Assembly (NCBI GenBank): GCA_002189035.1
Contig: NEEC01000011.1
Location: 248,001-312,000, forward strand
Source of the DNA: Utricularia gibba
Lineage: Eukaryota > Streptophyta > Magnoliopsida > Lamiales > Lentibulariaceae
Direction: 5' to 3'
Length of the DNA: 64,000 nt
Shown here: one piece after another, positions 45,401 to 56,737 of the stretch
How positions within the stretch are numbered: the first letter of the stretch is position 1
Layout: each line of letters opens with the position of its first letter
The notes under the pieces: generated by a model
Told to the model about the DNA's origin: nothing
Databases searched by the model: none
Seen by the model: the letters and a program-made list of their open reading frames with translations, nothing else
Translations under genes and position numbers: made by a program

Positions 45401-46031
45401 TGCCCCCAAGAAGCATGATGGATTCTCTAGAGATTTGAAGTTAGATCCTGATGCATGTCTTTGTGAGGACGATGAATCTCTCCTTCCTGGAACTTGCGAG
45501 TTGCCGCTAAGGTTTGGTTGTCCGCGAGATGGTGCATGCAATACGCCCATAAAGGGAAGTAGTATGAGTTTTGTTACTGTGCAGATACAATTGTGAAAAA
45601 TTGCAAGGCCTGTGGTGCCATGTGTCATTTTCAGTATATATACCCCATTAATAAGTTGCCATGCTTTGCAGGTTGAACCTTTTCACACTGAAAGACACTT
45701 CTTTCCGGCCAGCTCATCACGCACGAATGATGACATGAGCTTGGCTAGTGGATCATCAAACTCCCCAAAACTGCTCACTGACCATGCCCTGGATCAGCCT
45801 CCAACTCTGGAACTCGCACTAGGTACACCAAGTGTTGGCCGTTTTCATCATCCTGTAGTGAAGGAAAAGCAAGGGATGGGCGAGTGGGCCATGAAGAAGA
45901 AAGTTCCAGTCCCAGTGACGGAATATTATCGGCAGCATCCCTCCCTGTCATGCCCCTTCCCTGAGAACCAACAGAAACCCTGCACCGGCGCTATGGAGCT
46001 TCGTTTCGGAAAGGTAAGAGGCCAGTGGTGA

Positions 46032-46839
46032 CTTTGTAAAGCAAGCTTTGTTTGTCCTTGACAGTAGGATGTGTACATAATGTTGAACAAGTGTAGGGTA
46101 GTTTTTGAGCCCCATGCAGCTTTTTTATTAACTTCTGAGGCTGAAGTATTTTATTCACTTTTCTCCTCCATACGAGGCCCGAAAGAGGGGTCCAAATGAG
46201 TCTCCATTTATGTTAAAATCTAATTCAGTTTGGCCTGGCTTCGTTTTGTTAGTTAGGTTCGGGTTATCCAGAAGGATGGGTCGGGTTGAAAATAAATAAT
46301 TTTAATTTTTTTTCTCCAAAAATCTGAGAAGCATCAAAATGAATTTTTTTTTATGTAAATTCGAAAATGTAATTCAAAGGAAAGAATTAATGATATTTTA
46401 TATTAGAATAATATGAAATTAAAGAATTGATTATATTCTGTTAGAATAATGATATAATAGGAGATGCTATTAATAAAAACTATACATAATTTGTGGTTTA
46501 TCTAATATGGGTTCAGATAAACATGAATGTGTGGAGTGTATATTAAAAATAACATTTAGTACATGAATTTAATTAATTTGTGTCATATAATATTATATAT
46601 TTCATACATGTTTAATATAATTGAATTTATAATGAATTACGGTTTTACCATCATGCATTTTGAATGAACTAGGACAAATTAAGATGATGTAAGATAATTT
46701 GAAATTAGGACAAATTTAGAGTAAAAGTACAATAAATTGGGCAAACATAGATAAGAAAGCTAGGTATCAATACACACTAGTGTTAAATGATTTCATTTCA
46801 TTGCAAAATATATTTTATGACATTTAACATAATTTAGCA
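46032..46839. other. intergenic, 3' of the PHD pseudogene
   Basis: AT-rich sequence with no supported feature; the first 150 bp may be former 3' untranslated sequence. Confidence 0.45.
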
Positions 46840-46841
46840 CA

Positions 46842-46915
46842 TCAGGTGCTGATCTCCAGCGTCTTCTTCCATATTCATCAGCATATCTTATTTATTCTGC
46901 AGATTACTTCCTCTA
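46842..46915 (-). repeat. 3' LTR remnant
   Basis: About 75 bp matching the first part of the 5' LTR (51115–51041). Similarity stops abruptly after GATCAGCACCTGATG. Confidence 0.8.
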
Positions 46916-49874
46916 AGCTAGAGTATCTCTCTATCCCAAGAAGTCTACGGAATAGATTTAACCCACGTGCCTTCAAAGGTTTAGTGATGAAGACATCTGC
47001 CACTTGATCTTCAATGTTTACATAGCATAGTGAACCTTCTGCTCTTGCACACATTCACATAGAAAATGAAACCTGGTATGAATATGCTTACTCCTTTGAT
47101 GAAACGCCAGATTCTTGCCAAGTGCAATAGCAGACTTATTATCAATCCCAATCTCAATTGGATTTATAACTAGAAATTTGAGACTCTCCAACATAAACAT
47201 TAGCCAAAGTGCATGCTAGACAATAAAATTTGCTGCCACATATTCTACTTCACAGGAACTTAGTGTCACCACGCTTTGCTTCTTGGAACTCTAGACAATA
47301 GCAATTTCTCCCATTAAAAATGCAAATCCTGTAGTGCTTTTGGCATCATCCACGCAGCCAGCACAATCACTGTCACTGAAGCCTCTAAGTTCATATAATT
47401 CAAAGTGTTGATACCATAAGCCATAGTCTAGTGTCTCCTTCAAGTATCTCAGTATGCTTTTAGCAGCTTTCATATGAGTTTCCTTCAGATTTTTTATGAA
47501 TCTTCATACCAAACCAACAACAAACAATATATCTAGCCTGGTACTTGTAATGTAATATAATGAACCAATCAGGCTTTTATAGGTTGTAGGATTCACAGTA
47601 GTAAATTGATCCTCTATACTCAATCAGTCATATTGAATGCCTTGCTCATCTCCTCTTTGAAGCATTTGATTTCGTCCTCATTACCCCATGTCACTAACAA
47701 GCAATCAACATATATTAATACCACCAATAATTGAGAAATAGAAGTCCCAAAGGCATAAAGAGAGTGCTCATGAACACATTGCACAAATGCTTTTTCCTTC
47801 AAGTAGGCATTAATTGTATTATTCCAAGCTCTAGGGCTGTTCAACACATGTCACCATACAATGCCTTGTGTAATTTCAACACTTTTCCTTCATCTCCTTC
47901 TTTGATGAATCTCAAGGGCTGTTCAACATATACTTCTTCTTCCATGCACCATTTAAGAATGCGGTTTTAACATCCATTTGCCACATTCTCCACCTGAATT
48001 GAGTAGCCAATGAAACAAGAATTCTGACAGTCTCCATCCGTGTAACAGGGGCAAAAACCTGATCATAATCAACTCCTCATTGTTTATATCTTTTGACCAC
48101 CAACCAAGCTTTATACCAATCTATCTCACCATTTGCTTTGTATTTGATTTTTTAGAGCCACTTGACTCCAATCACAGCTTTGTTTGAAGGTCTGTCAACG
48201 ATGCTCCATGTTTGGTTCTTCTCAATTGATTTCATCTCCTGTTCCATTGCTTCTTGCTATACTTGTTCCTTAACAGCATAAAAAAAATCTACAGGTTACA
48301 AAGAGACAAAAACGACTAAAATTGCCAACTTCCTGGTAAAATTCGTGACTCTATCCAAACCAGTCATACAGATAAACTTCCAAGTGCCTTGGAATTCTCC
48401 TGGCTCGTGTCTCTCTTATTGGTGCTGACACCACATTTCCAGAATCAACAGGAGCTATCTCAAGGACCTGTAAATCATCATCAAGGGGAGAATCATTAAT
48501 GAAAGTGTATTTATTCTCAATAGGCTTCGAATCCCAGCTCTTGGACTTATTCAAAACCACATCTCTTCTAAGATGGATTTGTTGCTTCACTAGGTCAAAT
48601 AGCTTGTACTGCTTTGCAACCTGATCATAGCTGATAAACACAAGCTTTTGTGACCTCTCATCCAGCTTGCTTCGTAGTGAATCATCATTGTGTACATATG
48701 CAATTGATCCGAAAAATTTCATATGTGAAACAAAAGGTTTCATACCAATAAATGCCTCTTTTGGTGTCATGTTCTTCAGACTTTGGGTTGAGCTCCTGAT
48801 TAATATATAAACTGCCAAATAGTAGCTTCTCCCCAAAGCTCCTTCGGTACTTATTTTGTTTTCAGCAAGCTTCGCACCATATCCAAAATTGTCCTGTTTT
48901 TCCTTCCACAACACCACTTTGTTGTGAAGTCCTTACTGCAAAAAATTCATGATGAATGCCCAAATTTTTGCAATATTTTCGAAATTTGTTTGGAGTGACT
49001 CTCCCTCTTGATCAGCTCTCAGCCTAATTACTGAAAGGCCAGTTTGCCTCTCTACCATGGCCTGATATTCATAAAAAATCTGAAACACACCAGATTTAAA
49101 TTTCAGGATATAAATCCGTGTCTTCCTGTTGTAATCATCAATATAGAGCAAGAAATATTTATTTCCTCCTAAAGTTTCTGGTTTGATTGGTCCACAAATA
49201 TCACTATGGATCAATTCAAGTGGCTGACTTGCTTGAAATTCTTTTGTCGTTGGGATCTCTGTTCGTGGTTGCTTCCCAAAGATGCAACCTTCGAAAATTG
49301 CACCAGAATGATCAATATAGGGAAGACCTTTTACAAGGTGTTTTTGACTCATCATCTTCAATCTCTCGAAGTTGATATGTCCAAGTTTCAGATGTTATAT
49401 CCAATCTTCATAATCAAAGCATGCTTTAAGGCACATGGGTGTAACCACTTGAAGATCTAGTGGGAACATCCTGTTTACTTGCATTTTTACTGTAAAAATT
49501 GCTCTTTTATCATGATCAATCAAGGTGAGGGACTTGTTTTGTGTATAAAAGTCATATCCATTCTCCAGAAATTTTCCAAGGCTCAGAATGTTGTTTTTGA
49601 GATTGGGAACATTTAACACATTAGCAATAGAAACAAAATTCTCATTCCTCATACAAAGAGTTCCTTCACCTCCCACTACTAATTTAGAAGTATCTCCAAG
49701 TGAGATGGAGTCTAAACGATCCTTTAGCATGTTGGAGAATGATGTTTGCTGGCCACACATATGATTAGTCGCACCAGTATCTAGATACCAAGTGATTGAA
49801 CACAAGTGATCATCTTCCTTGGCCATTAATAGAATTGGTGATTCATCAGTTTGCTTAGATTCCATTTCTTGCAC
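46916..49874 (-). pseudogene. copia pol pseudogene (protease to RNase H)
   Basis: Protease: YLDTGATNHMCG at about 49790, with the catalytic Asp kept. Integrase: LELIHSDICGPIK (about 49230), YIDDYNRKTRIYILKFKS and LRADQEGE, where intact copies have a RSDxGGE block. The chromodomain-side segment KLDERSQKLVFISYD is at about 48660. Reverse transcriptase: WQMDVKTAFLN-like sequence near 47960 and then LLVVLIYVDCLLVTWGNEDE, where the invariant YVDD is YVDC (codon 47701–47703). RNase H: RYLKETLDYGLWY, FSDSDCAGCVDDAKSTTGFA, then IGIDNKSAIALGKNLAFHQR. The frame breaks several times (48918, about 48350 and between 47850 and 48000). Confidence 0.9.
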
Positions 49875-50829
49875 TCAGCAAGATTTTACTGATCCTATCT
49901 CTCTTGATAACACTCCCACGAATAATGTCCCATTCTATGACAATTGAAGCACTCAATGCTTGCCTTCTTCTTCTTATAATCATTTTCAGCAGCATTTCCT
50001 GAGTTGTTTTTGAAGGATCCTTGACCTCCACGGCCTCTCCAACTATTTCCTCTACCTCTGTTATGTGATGAAGATGAATTCTCATTTCCTTGATCATTAT
50101 TGGACAGATTAGAACATCCAGAACCCCCTTGCCACAGCCACGTCCTCTCCAATTTCCATGGGAATTGTGCTGCTTTTTCTCACCTCTTCCAACACCTGCA
50201 GCATTAAGGTGTAGCAGCTTAGTGGAAAAAGATTCATCATCATTTTTAAGTCTCTCTTCATATGCTTGTAATGATCCGGTTAACTCATCAACTGTCATTG
50301 TGGTTAAATCATTTGTTTCCTCAATGGAAACCACCACTAAGATGAAATTTTTATCTAATGAACCAAGGACTTTCTCCACAATCTGCCCTTCGGTGACCGT
50401 TTCACCGAAACCTTTCATTTGATTTGCAACACTTTGCACTCTAATGACATAGTCATTAACACTTTCACCAAGCTTTTGTTTCAAGCCTTCAAACTCAGCC
50501 CTTAGAGTTTGAAGTTTCACCCACTTCACCTTATCTGCGCCTTGGAATGCACCAGTCAGGGAGTCCCATGCATGCTTTAATGAAGTTGCCTCTGAAATAT
50601 TCTTAAAGTACTTCTCATTCAGTGCTTGATGAATAATTGACAAGTCTTTCTTGTCCCTTCTTTGAGTTGCAGCATCAGATGTGGGTGTAATGCCATTTTG
50701 CACTACTTCCCAAACTTCATAAGCACCAAATCTAGTTTGCATTCGGATTTTCCAATTGTCCAAATTCTCTTTTGACAACAATGGGATTGAGAATGACCCT
50801 AATCCTCCTAAGCCTCCATTGTTTGCCAT
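49855..50829 (-). CDS. copia gag, frameshifted near its end
   Basis: It starts ATG at 50829 (MANNGGLGGLG) and is open to 49855. The first 230 residues are a normal copia gag (UBN2-type): LSKENLDNWKIRMQTRFG, then DKKDLSIIHQALNEKYF, AWDSLTGAFQGADKVKWVKL and LGESVNDYVIRVQ. At a run of five G/C near 50125 the reading frame shifts; in the neighbouring frame the protein continues with RGRGNSWRGRGG and a zinc knuckle CFNCHRMGHYSWEC (CX2CX4HX4C). The in-frame tail is therefore spurious. It is the best preserved gene of this element. Confidence 0.88.
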   Translation of the reverse strand: MANNGGLGGLGSFSIPLLSKENLDNWKIRMQTRFGAYEVWEVVQNGITPTSDAATQRRDKKDLSIIHQALNEKYFKNISEATSLKHAWDSLTGAFQGADKVKWVKLQTLRAEFEGLKQKLGESVNDYVIRVQSVANQMKGFGETVTEGQIVEKVLGSLDKNFILVVVSIEETNDLTTMTVDELTGSLQAYEERLKNDDESFSTKLLHLNAAGVGRGEKKQHNSHGNWRGRGCGKGVLDVLICPIMIKEMRIHLHHITEVEEIVGEAVEVKDPSKTTQEMLLKMIIRRRRQALSASIVIEWDIIRGSVIKRDRISKILLSARNGI

Positions 50830-50842
50830 CTTCCTTAAAGAA

Positions 50843-50857
50843 CCTGTTCTGATACCA
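50843..50857 (-). other. primer binding site (initiator Met-tRNA type)
   Basis: On the minus strand TGGTATCAGAACAGG follows the 5' LTR after three bases. It matches the common plant copia primer site TGGTATCAGAGC with one change. Confidence 0.85.
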
Positions 50858-50860
50858 CTT

Positions 50861-51115
50861 TGTTGTAGAGGAAGAACTCAGTAATACAGAAATTGTTCTA
50901 TTTTATTCATCAAAAGAGGTTTCCATCCTTACAAAGATTACAACGTATTTATTTTAGTACTAGGAACACAGACAAAGGCAAACAGTTTCTTAACCATAGC
51001 AGTTAACTAATCCTATCCAAACACAACATCTTGGTAACCGCATCAGGTTCTGATCTCCAGCGTCTTCTTCTATATTGATCAGCATCTCCTATTTATTCTC
51101 CAGATTACTTCTTCA
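50861..51115 (-). repeat. 5' LTR of the copia element
   Basis: 255 bp on the minus strand from TGAAGAAGTAATC to CTACAACA. It contains AATAAAATAG, a possible polyadenylation signal, in its 3' part. Confidence 0.82.
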
Positions 51116-52793
51116 TCCAGCAATCTTTTCTAGATTGAATGAGTGAAATCCATAAAAAATAGACATGAGCAAAAGAGTTTAGCATTTGAACATGCTACTT
51201 GAGTATATAAAACATCTTTGCTGTCTTTAACTTCTTTTTGAACTAACATTTTCTTATTAAAATATCTAGAGCATTGCTTGAGGACAACCAACATCTAAGT
51301 TGTGTTTATGGGATTTTCGAATTTTAAATGCTTTTTAAAAAGACTTTTGTAACATTAAACCATTTGTGATTGATTTTCAAAAACAATAAGAAGGCAAGTA
51401 ATTGGTAATCTAGAAAAAGAAGGAGTGAAGAACACAAAGAGTTGGTACATACTTAATTTTTCATTGCTTATATACCTTCCATAAGGTGGGAGACAAGGTA
51501 GTGGATATTTCTGACAACATCATCTAGTAGTGACGATATATTCTTCAATTTTGAAGAAAATTCTCTTATTGTCATCAAACTATGTGACGAAATGAAAACT
51601 TGGTGCTGCCAGCTTATTGGATGCAGAGATTTAGTCAAATGCTTGCGTTAAAATTTTTTTCTCACAATGACTTCTTTTTTTTATTCATCATAATAACTAT
51701 AATTTTTTTTTCTTTTGAAAAATACTTGTTGTTTTGAATGGATTATTGTAATACCTATTATTTTATTGTATTGAAATATATGATGTTATGCATCAAAATA
51801 CATTAATTTACCTCCAAGGCTATGAATTATTGTGGTCCAAAAAATATTAAAATGAATTAATTTTATTGACAAAGAAAAAATAATGATTAAAAAAATAAAA
51901 AAAATTGTAATATGTACCATGAATTGAGATTAATACTAAAGACTCATCTGCCTAAATATGATCATATTTCTATTCACTAGATACCAATAGAATAAAGAAC
52001 CCAAATTTTTAAAAACTTTATATTTCAATATGACAAAAATTATTCGAATTTAAAAACTCTTAATAGATCAAATATAATTAAACTCAATAAACGACTAAGC
52101 TAATATGCTACAAATTTTCCAATATTACAATTTCTATAATATATATATTTTTAATTCATTTTCATTAATAAACAAACAACAAATATAAAGTATAATTACA
52201 ATATTTAGTAATTTTTATAATTTTTTATGGATTAAATATAAAAAGTAAATTGAAAATATTTAAAATTTGTTTTCAGTTAAAATAACTAGATTTTAAATAA
52301 AAATATGTGTGTTTTTATTAATAATGAATTCATGTAAAAAGAATAGTAAAAATACAAGTATTTTAAAAAGAAAATGAAAAAGTACAGGTATTTTAATAAT
52401 AATAATAAAATAACAGGTAATTTGATAAAAAAATTTATGATACACGAATTTTGATAAAAGGGCCGGATCTAATACAAGTGAATAATAAATACCCATTGTC
52501 CTGGACAAGGTGTATTTACCCTACTTGATGTTCACATGCAATTGTTGGGCAAGGTTTAGCCTATCGACTTAATAACATGGATGATGCAGGCGGAACATCA
52601 ATAGGGGATTGAGGTTATATTTCCTTCTCCATAACACTAACCTCTTAAACCCCAATCAATTACTAGTTTTGGGTGCGGGTTCAATTTCACTACAAGAATG
52701 AAATTTTTTTTTGTTGATTGAAGGAAGGCACATTCAAATGGGAGTCAATCATTTATTAAATCAATCATTTATATTAATAACAATTTAATATCC
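51116..52793. other. intergenic, very AT-rich
   Basis: No gene, RNA or identifiable repeat. Poly-A/T tracts are frequent between 51640 and 52500. Confidence 0.5.
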
Positions 52794-53118
52794 TAAGGCA
52801 GTGTTTAGTTAGAGGTATAAGAGGGGATTAATTAATAAGTATTAGATATTACTGTGTTTGGTTTGCGGGTTTATCTATCCCGGGTTTATACACGGATTTG
52901 ATAAACCCTTGTGGGTGGGTTTATATAAAGTAGCCACCGCCCTTACTTTATCTATTCCCATCATGTGATTTAAGCAAATTAACCTTTTCTTCAACCTACA
53001 TACATCTTCTTTTTTTGTCATCTATTCTTCTGCGTTTTTTTTTCTACGTATGCGATTTGGGGAAAGCCGATTCTAGGGTTTGTAAAAGGTTCCATTTGGA
53101 CCAAAGATTTCGAGTGTA

Positions 53119-54409
53119 ATGGTGAGTGACGCCCATAAGAAGATGTTAATACTTCTTGTCGCTCAAGCAATTATCCTTCAGGTAACTATTTTTCGATTCA
53201 CTTGCTATTTGCATTGGAAAAGTTCACAAGCAGTGAAGAATCGAAATTATTCGCTTTTGGGTAGACGTGTGAAACAAGTTAATTATCTCTTCAATTTGGT
53301 TAGTGATGTTAGGGGGCAGCGTGTAATTTGCATCTAAGTCAGGATGTTTTTGGTCGATTATGTGTTTTGTTGCATCATTATTCTGGGTTGAAGAAATCTA
53401 GATGGATTTCCATTGAAGAAAAGATAGCACTTTTCCTTGGTGTTTTAGCTCACCACAAAAAGATTAGAACACAAAAGTTTGATTTTTTGCGCTCTACGGC
53501 TACTTGTAGCATTTATTTTAATGAAGTATTGAGATGTGTTCTTAAGTTGCATGATCAATTGTTAATTAAACCAAACCTTAGCAATGACAACAATGGCTTT
53601 CCAAATTTCAATCATTTCGAGGTATGTGCTCTTTTTCATTACATTTGGTAATATCAGCTATGTAATACTTTCTGTTTTTTTATAATTCAGAATTGTCTTG
53701 GTGCGTTACACGACACATACATTGATTTTACAGTAAAAACAGCTGATAAACCAAGATATCGGACGTAGAAAGGATCAATTTCAACCAATGTATTGGGAGT
53801 ATGTGACTACAATATGTGCTTCATATACTTACTCGCTAGATGGGAAGGCTCGGCAGTAAATGGCCGAGTTTTACGGGATGCTATGACCCGTATGAATCCT
53901 TTTCGTGTGCCTAGAGGTTAGTTTACTAAAATCCAACATTTTAAATAAGCCTAATACCTTATTATTTTAAAATGTTGTTTGTATACTTTGAAGGCTATTA
54001 CTACTTGGCGGATAATGGATATACAAATAGTGAAGGTATTTTAACTCCTTTCAGAGGTTTAAGGTACCACTTAAAAAATTGGGGTGAAGGTAATCAAATC
54101 CCACAAGATGAGAAGGAATACTTCAACATGCGACATGCTAAAGCTCGTAATGTGGTCGAAAAGACATGAGGTATTATGAAGAAACGATGGGGTGTGCTAC
54201 GATCCCCCTCTTTTTATCCTATCAAGACACAAATAAAGATGATAAATGCTTGTGCTTTGTTTCACAATTTCATTCGCCGAGAAATGAGTGTTGATCCATA
54301 TGAAGCCGACATTCCCGATGACTATTGTAACGTTGGTTCAAATGGACAAGGTGAAGGCTTGGAATTTGTAATAAACATGAAGAACACCAGTGAATGGAGT
54401 ACATTCTGA
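53119..54409 (+). pseudogene. PIF/Harbinger DDE transposase, inactivated
   Basis: The reading starts MVSDAHKKMLI at 53119; a frame change occurs near 53325, after which LHLSQDVFGRLCVLLHH begins the helix-turn-helix region. Likely introns are at about 53621–53691 and 53919–53993. The core continues GALHDTYIDF, STNVLGVCDYNMCFIYLLA, RWEGSAVNGRVLRDAM and GYYYLADNGYTNSEG, then KARNVVEKT and ILRSPSFYPIKTQ-like GVLRSPSFYPIKTQ with FHNFIRREM. The second Asp (YLADNG) and Glu (VVEKT) are present, but the first motif, usually GALDGT, reads GALHDT, so the catalytic Asp is His. In-frame stops occur after YRT (about 53767) and after VVEKT (about 54167). Full-length relatives have about 400 aa. Confidence 0.9.
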
Positions 54410-55394
54410 GATGGTCTTGCATGTGTCATGTATCTTGAGTGGTTAGATAGGAGATAATTGTCTTATATTTTTAGGCCATTTACTATGATAGTGTATGTTT
54501 GGACATATTTGCTATAGATTGACATTGTTTTGTTAACTCAGATTTTATTCTAGTAGGTTGTTGGCTTTGTTTTCATATTGTTGGCTCTCTTTTTCATCTT
54601 GTGATGCTTTGTTGTGAACTTGGATACTGCACATGCCTTTGCTGTGAACTAAAAATAATTGGTTCCCCCCTCCTCGATTGTGCCAATTGAGGGCAATGAG
54701 TTTATCAAGGACTGTGGCAATAAACCTAGGGTATTCATCTCGCATATGTAGTTTTAAACGGCAATGAGTTTACCTGTGTTGCATGAGTAAAAGCTGCTTC
54801 TCATTAAACCTTGTCATGAGATAGTGTGATTCCATTTTTTTGTGTTTTTTTTTCTCATAAAAAACTATGGCAATCCACGTGGTTGTGCACAAAAGCATCC
54901 ATGTGCTCGTGTTGTCGACATTGAAGGGGCTTGGAGCGAGGGTGCAAGTAGTGCAATTGAATGCACATGAGATGGCATCATCAGAAAAAAAAAAAGCAAA
55001 GCATTAGTTTGTCTTCACCAATGTTTCAAACGAACGTTATGATCAAAGTGATCATAAAAAAAAAGATGCAATATTTTGGCACTCTAAACTAGGAGGAAAA
55101 TGGCAATAAAAATTGCTTAGAATGGAACCCAATATCTGTACATGTAACTGCACGTCTGGGGAGTTGTGGTGGTGGCAGGCTGGGGGGCTGAAGTCAGCAT
55201 TGCTAGACTAGCAGTCGGTGGTGCATAAACATATTGTTACAATTTTTTAATCACAATAGAGCAAAATCAATCCAAAATAACAACATAATTTTATAAAATG
55301 AATTACACCAATGTATCAGCAACTACCAAATAGCATTAACAAAACGAGGTAACAAAATGTCAACAAGGCAACATACAACAACTTCAATTCAAAA
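54410..55394. other. internal spacer of the PIF/Harbinger element
   Basis: Non-coding sequence between the convergent 3' ends of transposase and ORF1. Confidence 0.6.
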
Positions 55395-56372
55395 TCAAAG
55401 GAGGTTTGATACCCACTGAAGCCTTTCAGCAACATCCATAGCAAGGAAAGCTCGCATCTTACGTGGATTGTTGACGACCACATAAGAGACGGTCATAAAC
55501 TCAGTAGGGATCCTACTAATAGGCATTTTCCTGATCTCTGCAGCAGCCCGTTCTTGACAATCAGTATCCACTGCTATTTTGACCCCTAACTCCATCAAAC
55601 CAGCATTGGTTTCTCTTGACATCTCACGAAGCTCAGCAACGAATTCCGAATCATCATATGCCATTCTTCTGCACTTGATAGCCTTCTTAGATCACATTTC
55701 ATCACTGCATGGAGATTGATCATCAACAAATGCACTGGACTCACCTAAGGATGGAGGCACTTGTGATTGTGAGAATTCACAAGATCCTCCTTCTTCTTGG
55801 ACTGCTTGTCCACCTTCAGCACCATCACTAGGATCTTCATTAATTGGAATCGTCTCCTCTCCAGTAGATCAATCCTTTCCAAAAATCTCTAGCCATTCAT
55901 CATAAAATGGAAATTGTTTATATCTAACAGCTTTATATATTCGTGGTGATTGCTGCATAGAGTAACAAAATGTTAACTTTGGAAACACAATGAACCTCCT
56001 AGTTTTGTAAATACAATCCTCAAAATGAACCTGCTGCAATTCTGCCCAGAAATCATTAGTGCCATCAACCATCTTTGTTGTGGGATTAAAACCCGTTCCA
56101 GAACGAGATAATATTTCCACTAATCTATAATACTCTCGTTTCCAAGTTTTAAGCTTTAATTCGATATGTGGTGTAGCCTTTAGCAAACTTCCTAGTAGCC
56201 GTTCTTTGAGAAAATTCTCCAAAGCTCCATGAATCCCTGGTTTAAAGTCATTTTCGCTCCTCCATCCACTAGCCACGAGTTTTTGTAACCCAACTATCAA
56301 GCTACGTTCTTCATATGGCAGCCAATTGCGTTTTGTTTTCTTCGATCCATTTCTCCTAAAAAAAAATATCAA
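55395..56372 (-). pseudogene. Myb/SANT-like ORF1 of the PIF/Harbinger element
   Basis: In this superfamily ORF1 is a DNA-binding partner that the transposase needs for nuclear import and end recognition. On the minus strand: NWLPYEERSLIVGLQKLVAS with SGWRSENDFKPGIHG and IELKLKTWKREYYRL (the Myb/SANT-like domain), SGTGFNPTTKMVDG, a short intron at about 56030–55955, then KQFPFYDEWLEIFGKD. A TGA interrupts after FGKD (55868) where family members have Arg, and a second TGA follows about 60 codons on, before MAYDDSEFVAELREM. The C-terminal part ends VAERLQWVSNLL. Both stops are consistent with CGA-to-TGA decay. The true start is probably in an upstream exon near 56440. Confidence 0.82.
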
Positions 56373-56737
56373 CTACATAAAATCATGTTTAAATCACAAT
56401 AGCATCACTTATGTGTTCGCTCGAATAGGAATATCCTTCAAAGCAGCCATAGAGACGCCAATGGATTGAAGAAGTGGGTAATGAATTGAAGAAGCGAGTG
56501 GCCATAGGCAGTATTTTGAGGAAAAAAGAGCCCTAAATTCTTGAGGGACATTTAAGTAAATTATCCTTTTTTTTAACCTCATATGTTTTAATACTGGTAA
56601 CTGAACGCAACATACCGTAATCCCTTGCCAACTAACCAAACACACTCACAAATTATATCTCACCCCATCCTACTTTATCTAACCCTCATTAATATAAACC
56701 CACCTCACCATACTCCTACCAACTAAACGCTGCCTAA

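Larger units (their letters stand above)
40351..46031 (+). pseudogene. AIPP2: AIPP2-like PHD-finger protein, pseudogene
   Basis: Intact plant relatives (Arabidopsis AIPP2 and its paralogue) carry a PHD finger and a conserved C-terminal domain and act in chromatin complexes. Here exon-like pieces occur at about 40351–40408 (ESDMVEQD), 40563–40790, 42433–42600, 42713–43360, 43393–44020, 44116–44349, 44461–44586, 44821–45188 and 45672–46031. The PHD starts VKVCDICGD and ends VMLDKVPEGDWLCEI, but its middle is disrupted. The conserved domain reads GIQAHLSSAASPKVLEAVNK, then PRLSSWPTQFQ, DNIALFFFAKDLE, DLAFKGNVGSTELLIFPS and LLLFLWGVFRAKK. In-frame TAA stops lie at 42872, 43070 and 44474. A PIF/Harbinger element sits between exons 2 and 3, the start codon region is missing, and the last exon (RHFFPASSS, LELALGTPS) is well preserved. 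Confidence 0.85.
46840..51115 (-). mobile_element. Ty1/copia retrotransposon, 3' LTR truncated
   Basis: On the minus strand: 5' LTR 51115–50861, primer binding site, gag, protease, integrase, reverse transcriptase, RNase H, then only about 75 bp of the 3' LTR (46915–46842). The two LTR pieces share GAAGTAATCTG(G/C)AG and AAGACGCTGGAGATCAG. The left end is lost, so no target duplication can be tested. Gag is nearly intact, while pol has stops, frameshifts and a mutated catalytic box. Confidence 0.92.
52797..56734. mobile_element. complete PIF/Harbinger transposon with both genes (3.94 kb)
   Basis: The ends are inverted repeats: GGCAGTGTTTAGTTAGAGG on the left and, read inward, GGCAGCGTTTAGTTGGTAGG on the right. 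Inner subterminal blocks GTGTTTGGTTTG and CAAACACACTC also mirror each other. Both sides are flanked by TAA (52794–52796 and 56735–56737), the 3-bp duplication of this superfamily. Inside are the two expected genes, a DDE transposase on plus (53119–54409) and a Myb/SANT-like ORF1 on minus (56372–55395), converging. This is the full structure of an autonomous element, although both genes carry disabling mutations. Confidence 0.95.
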
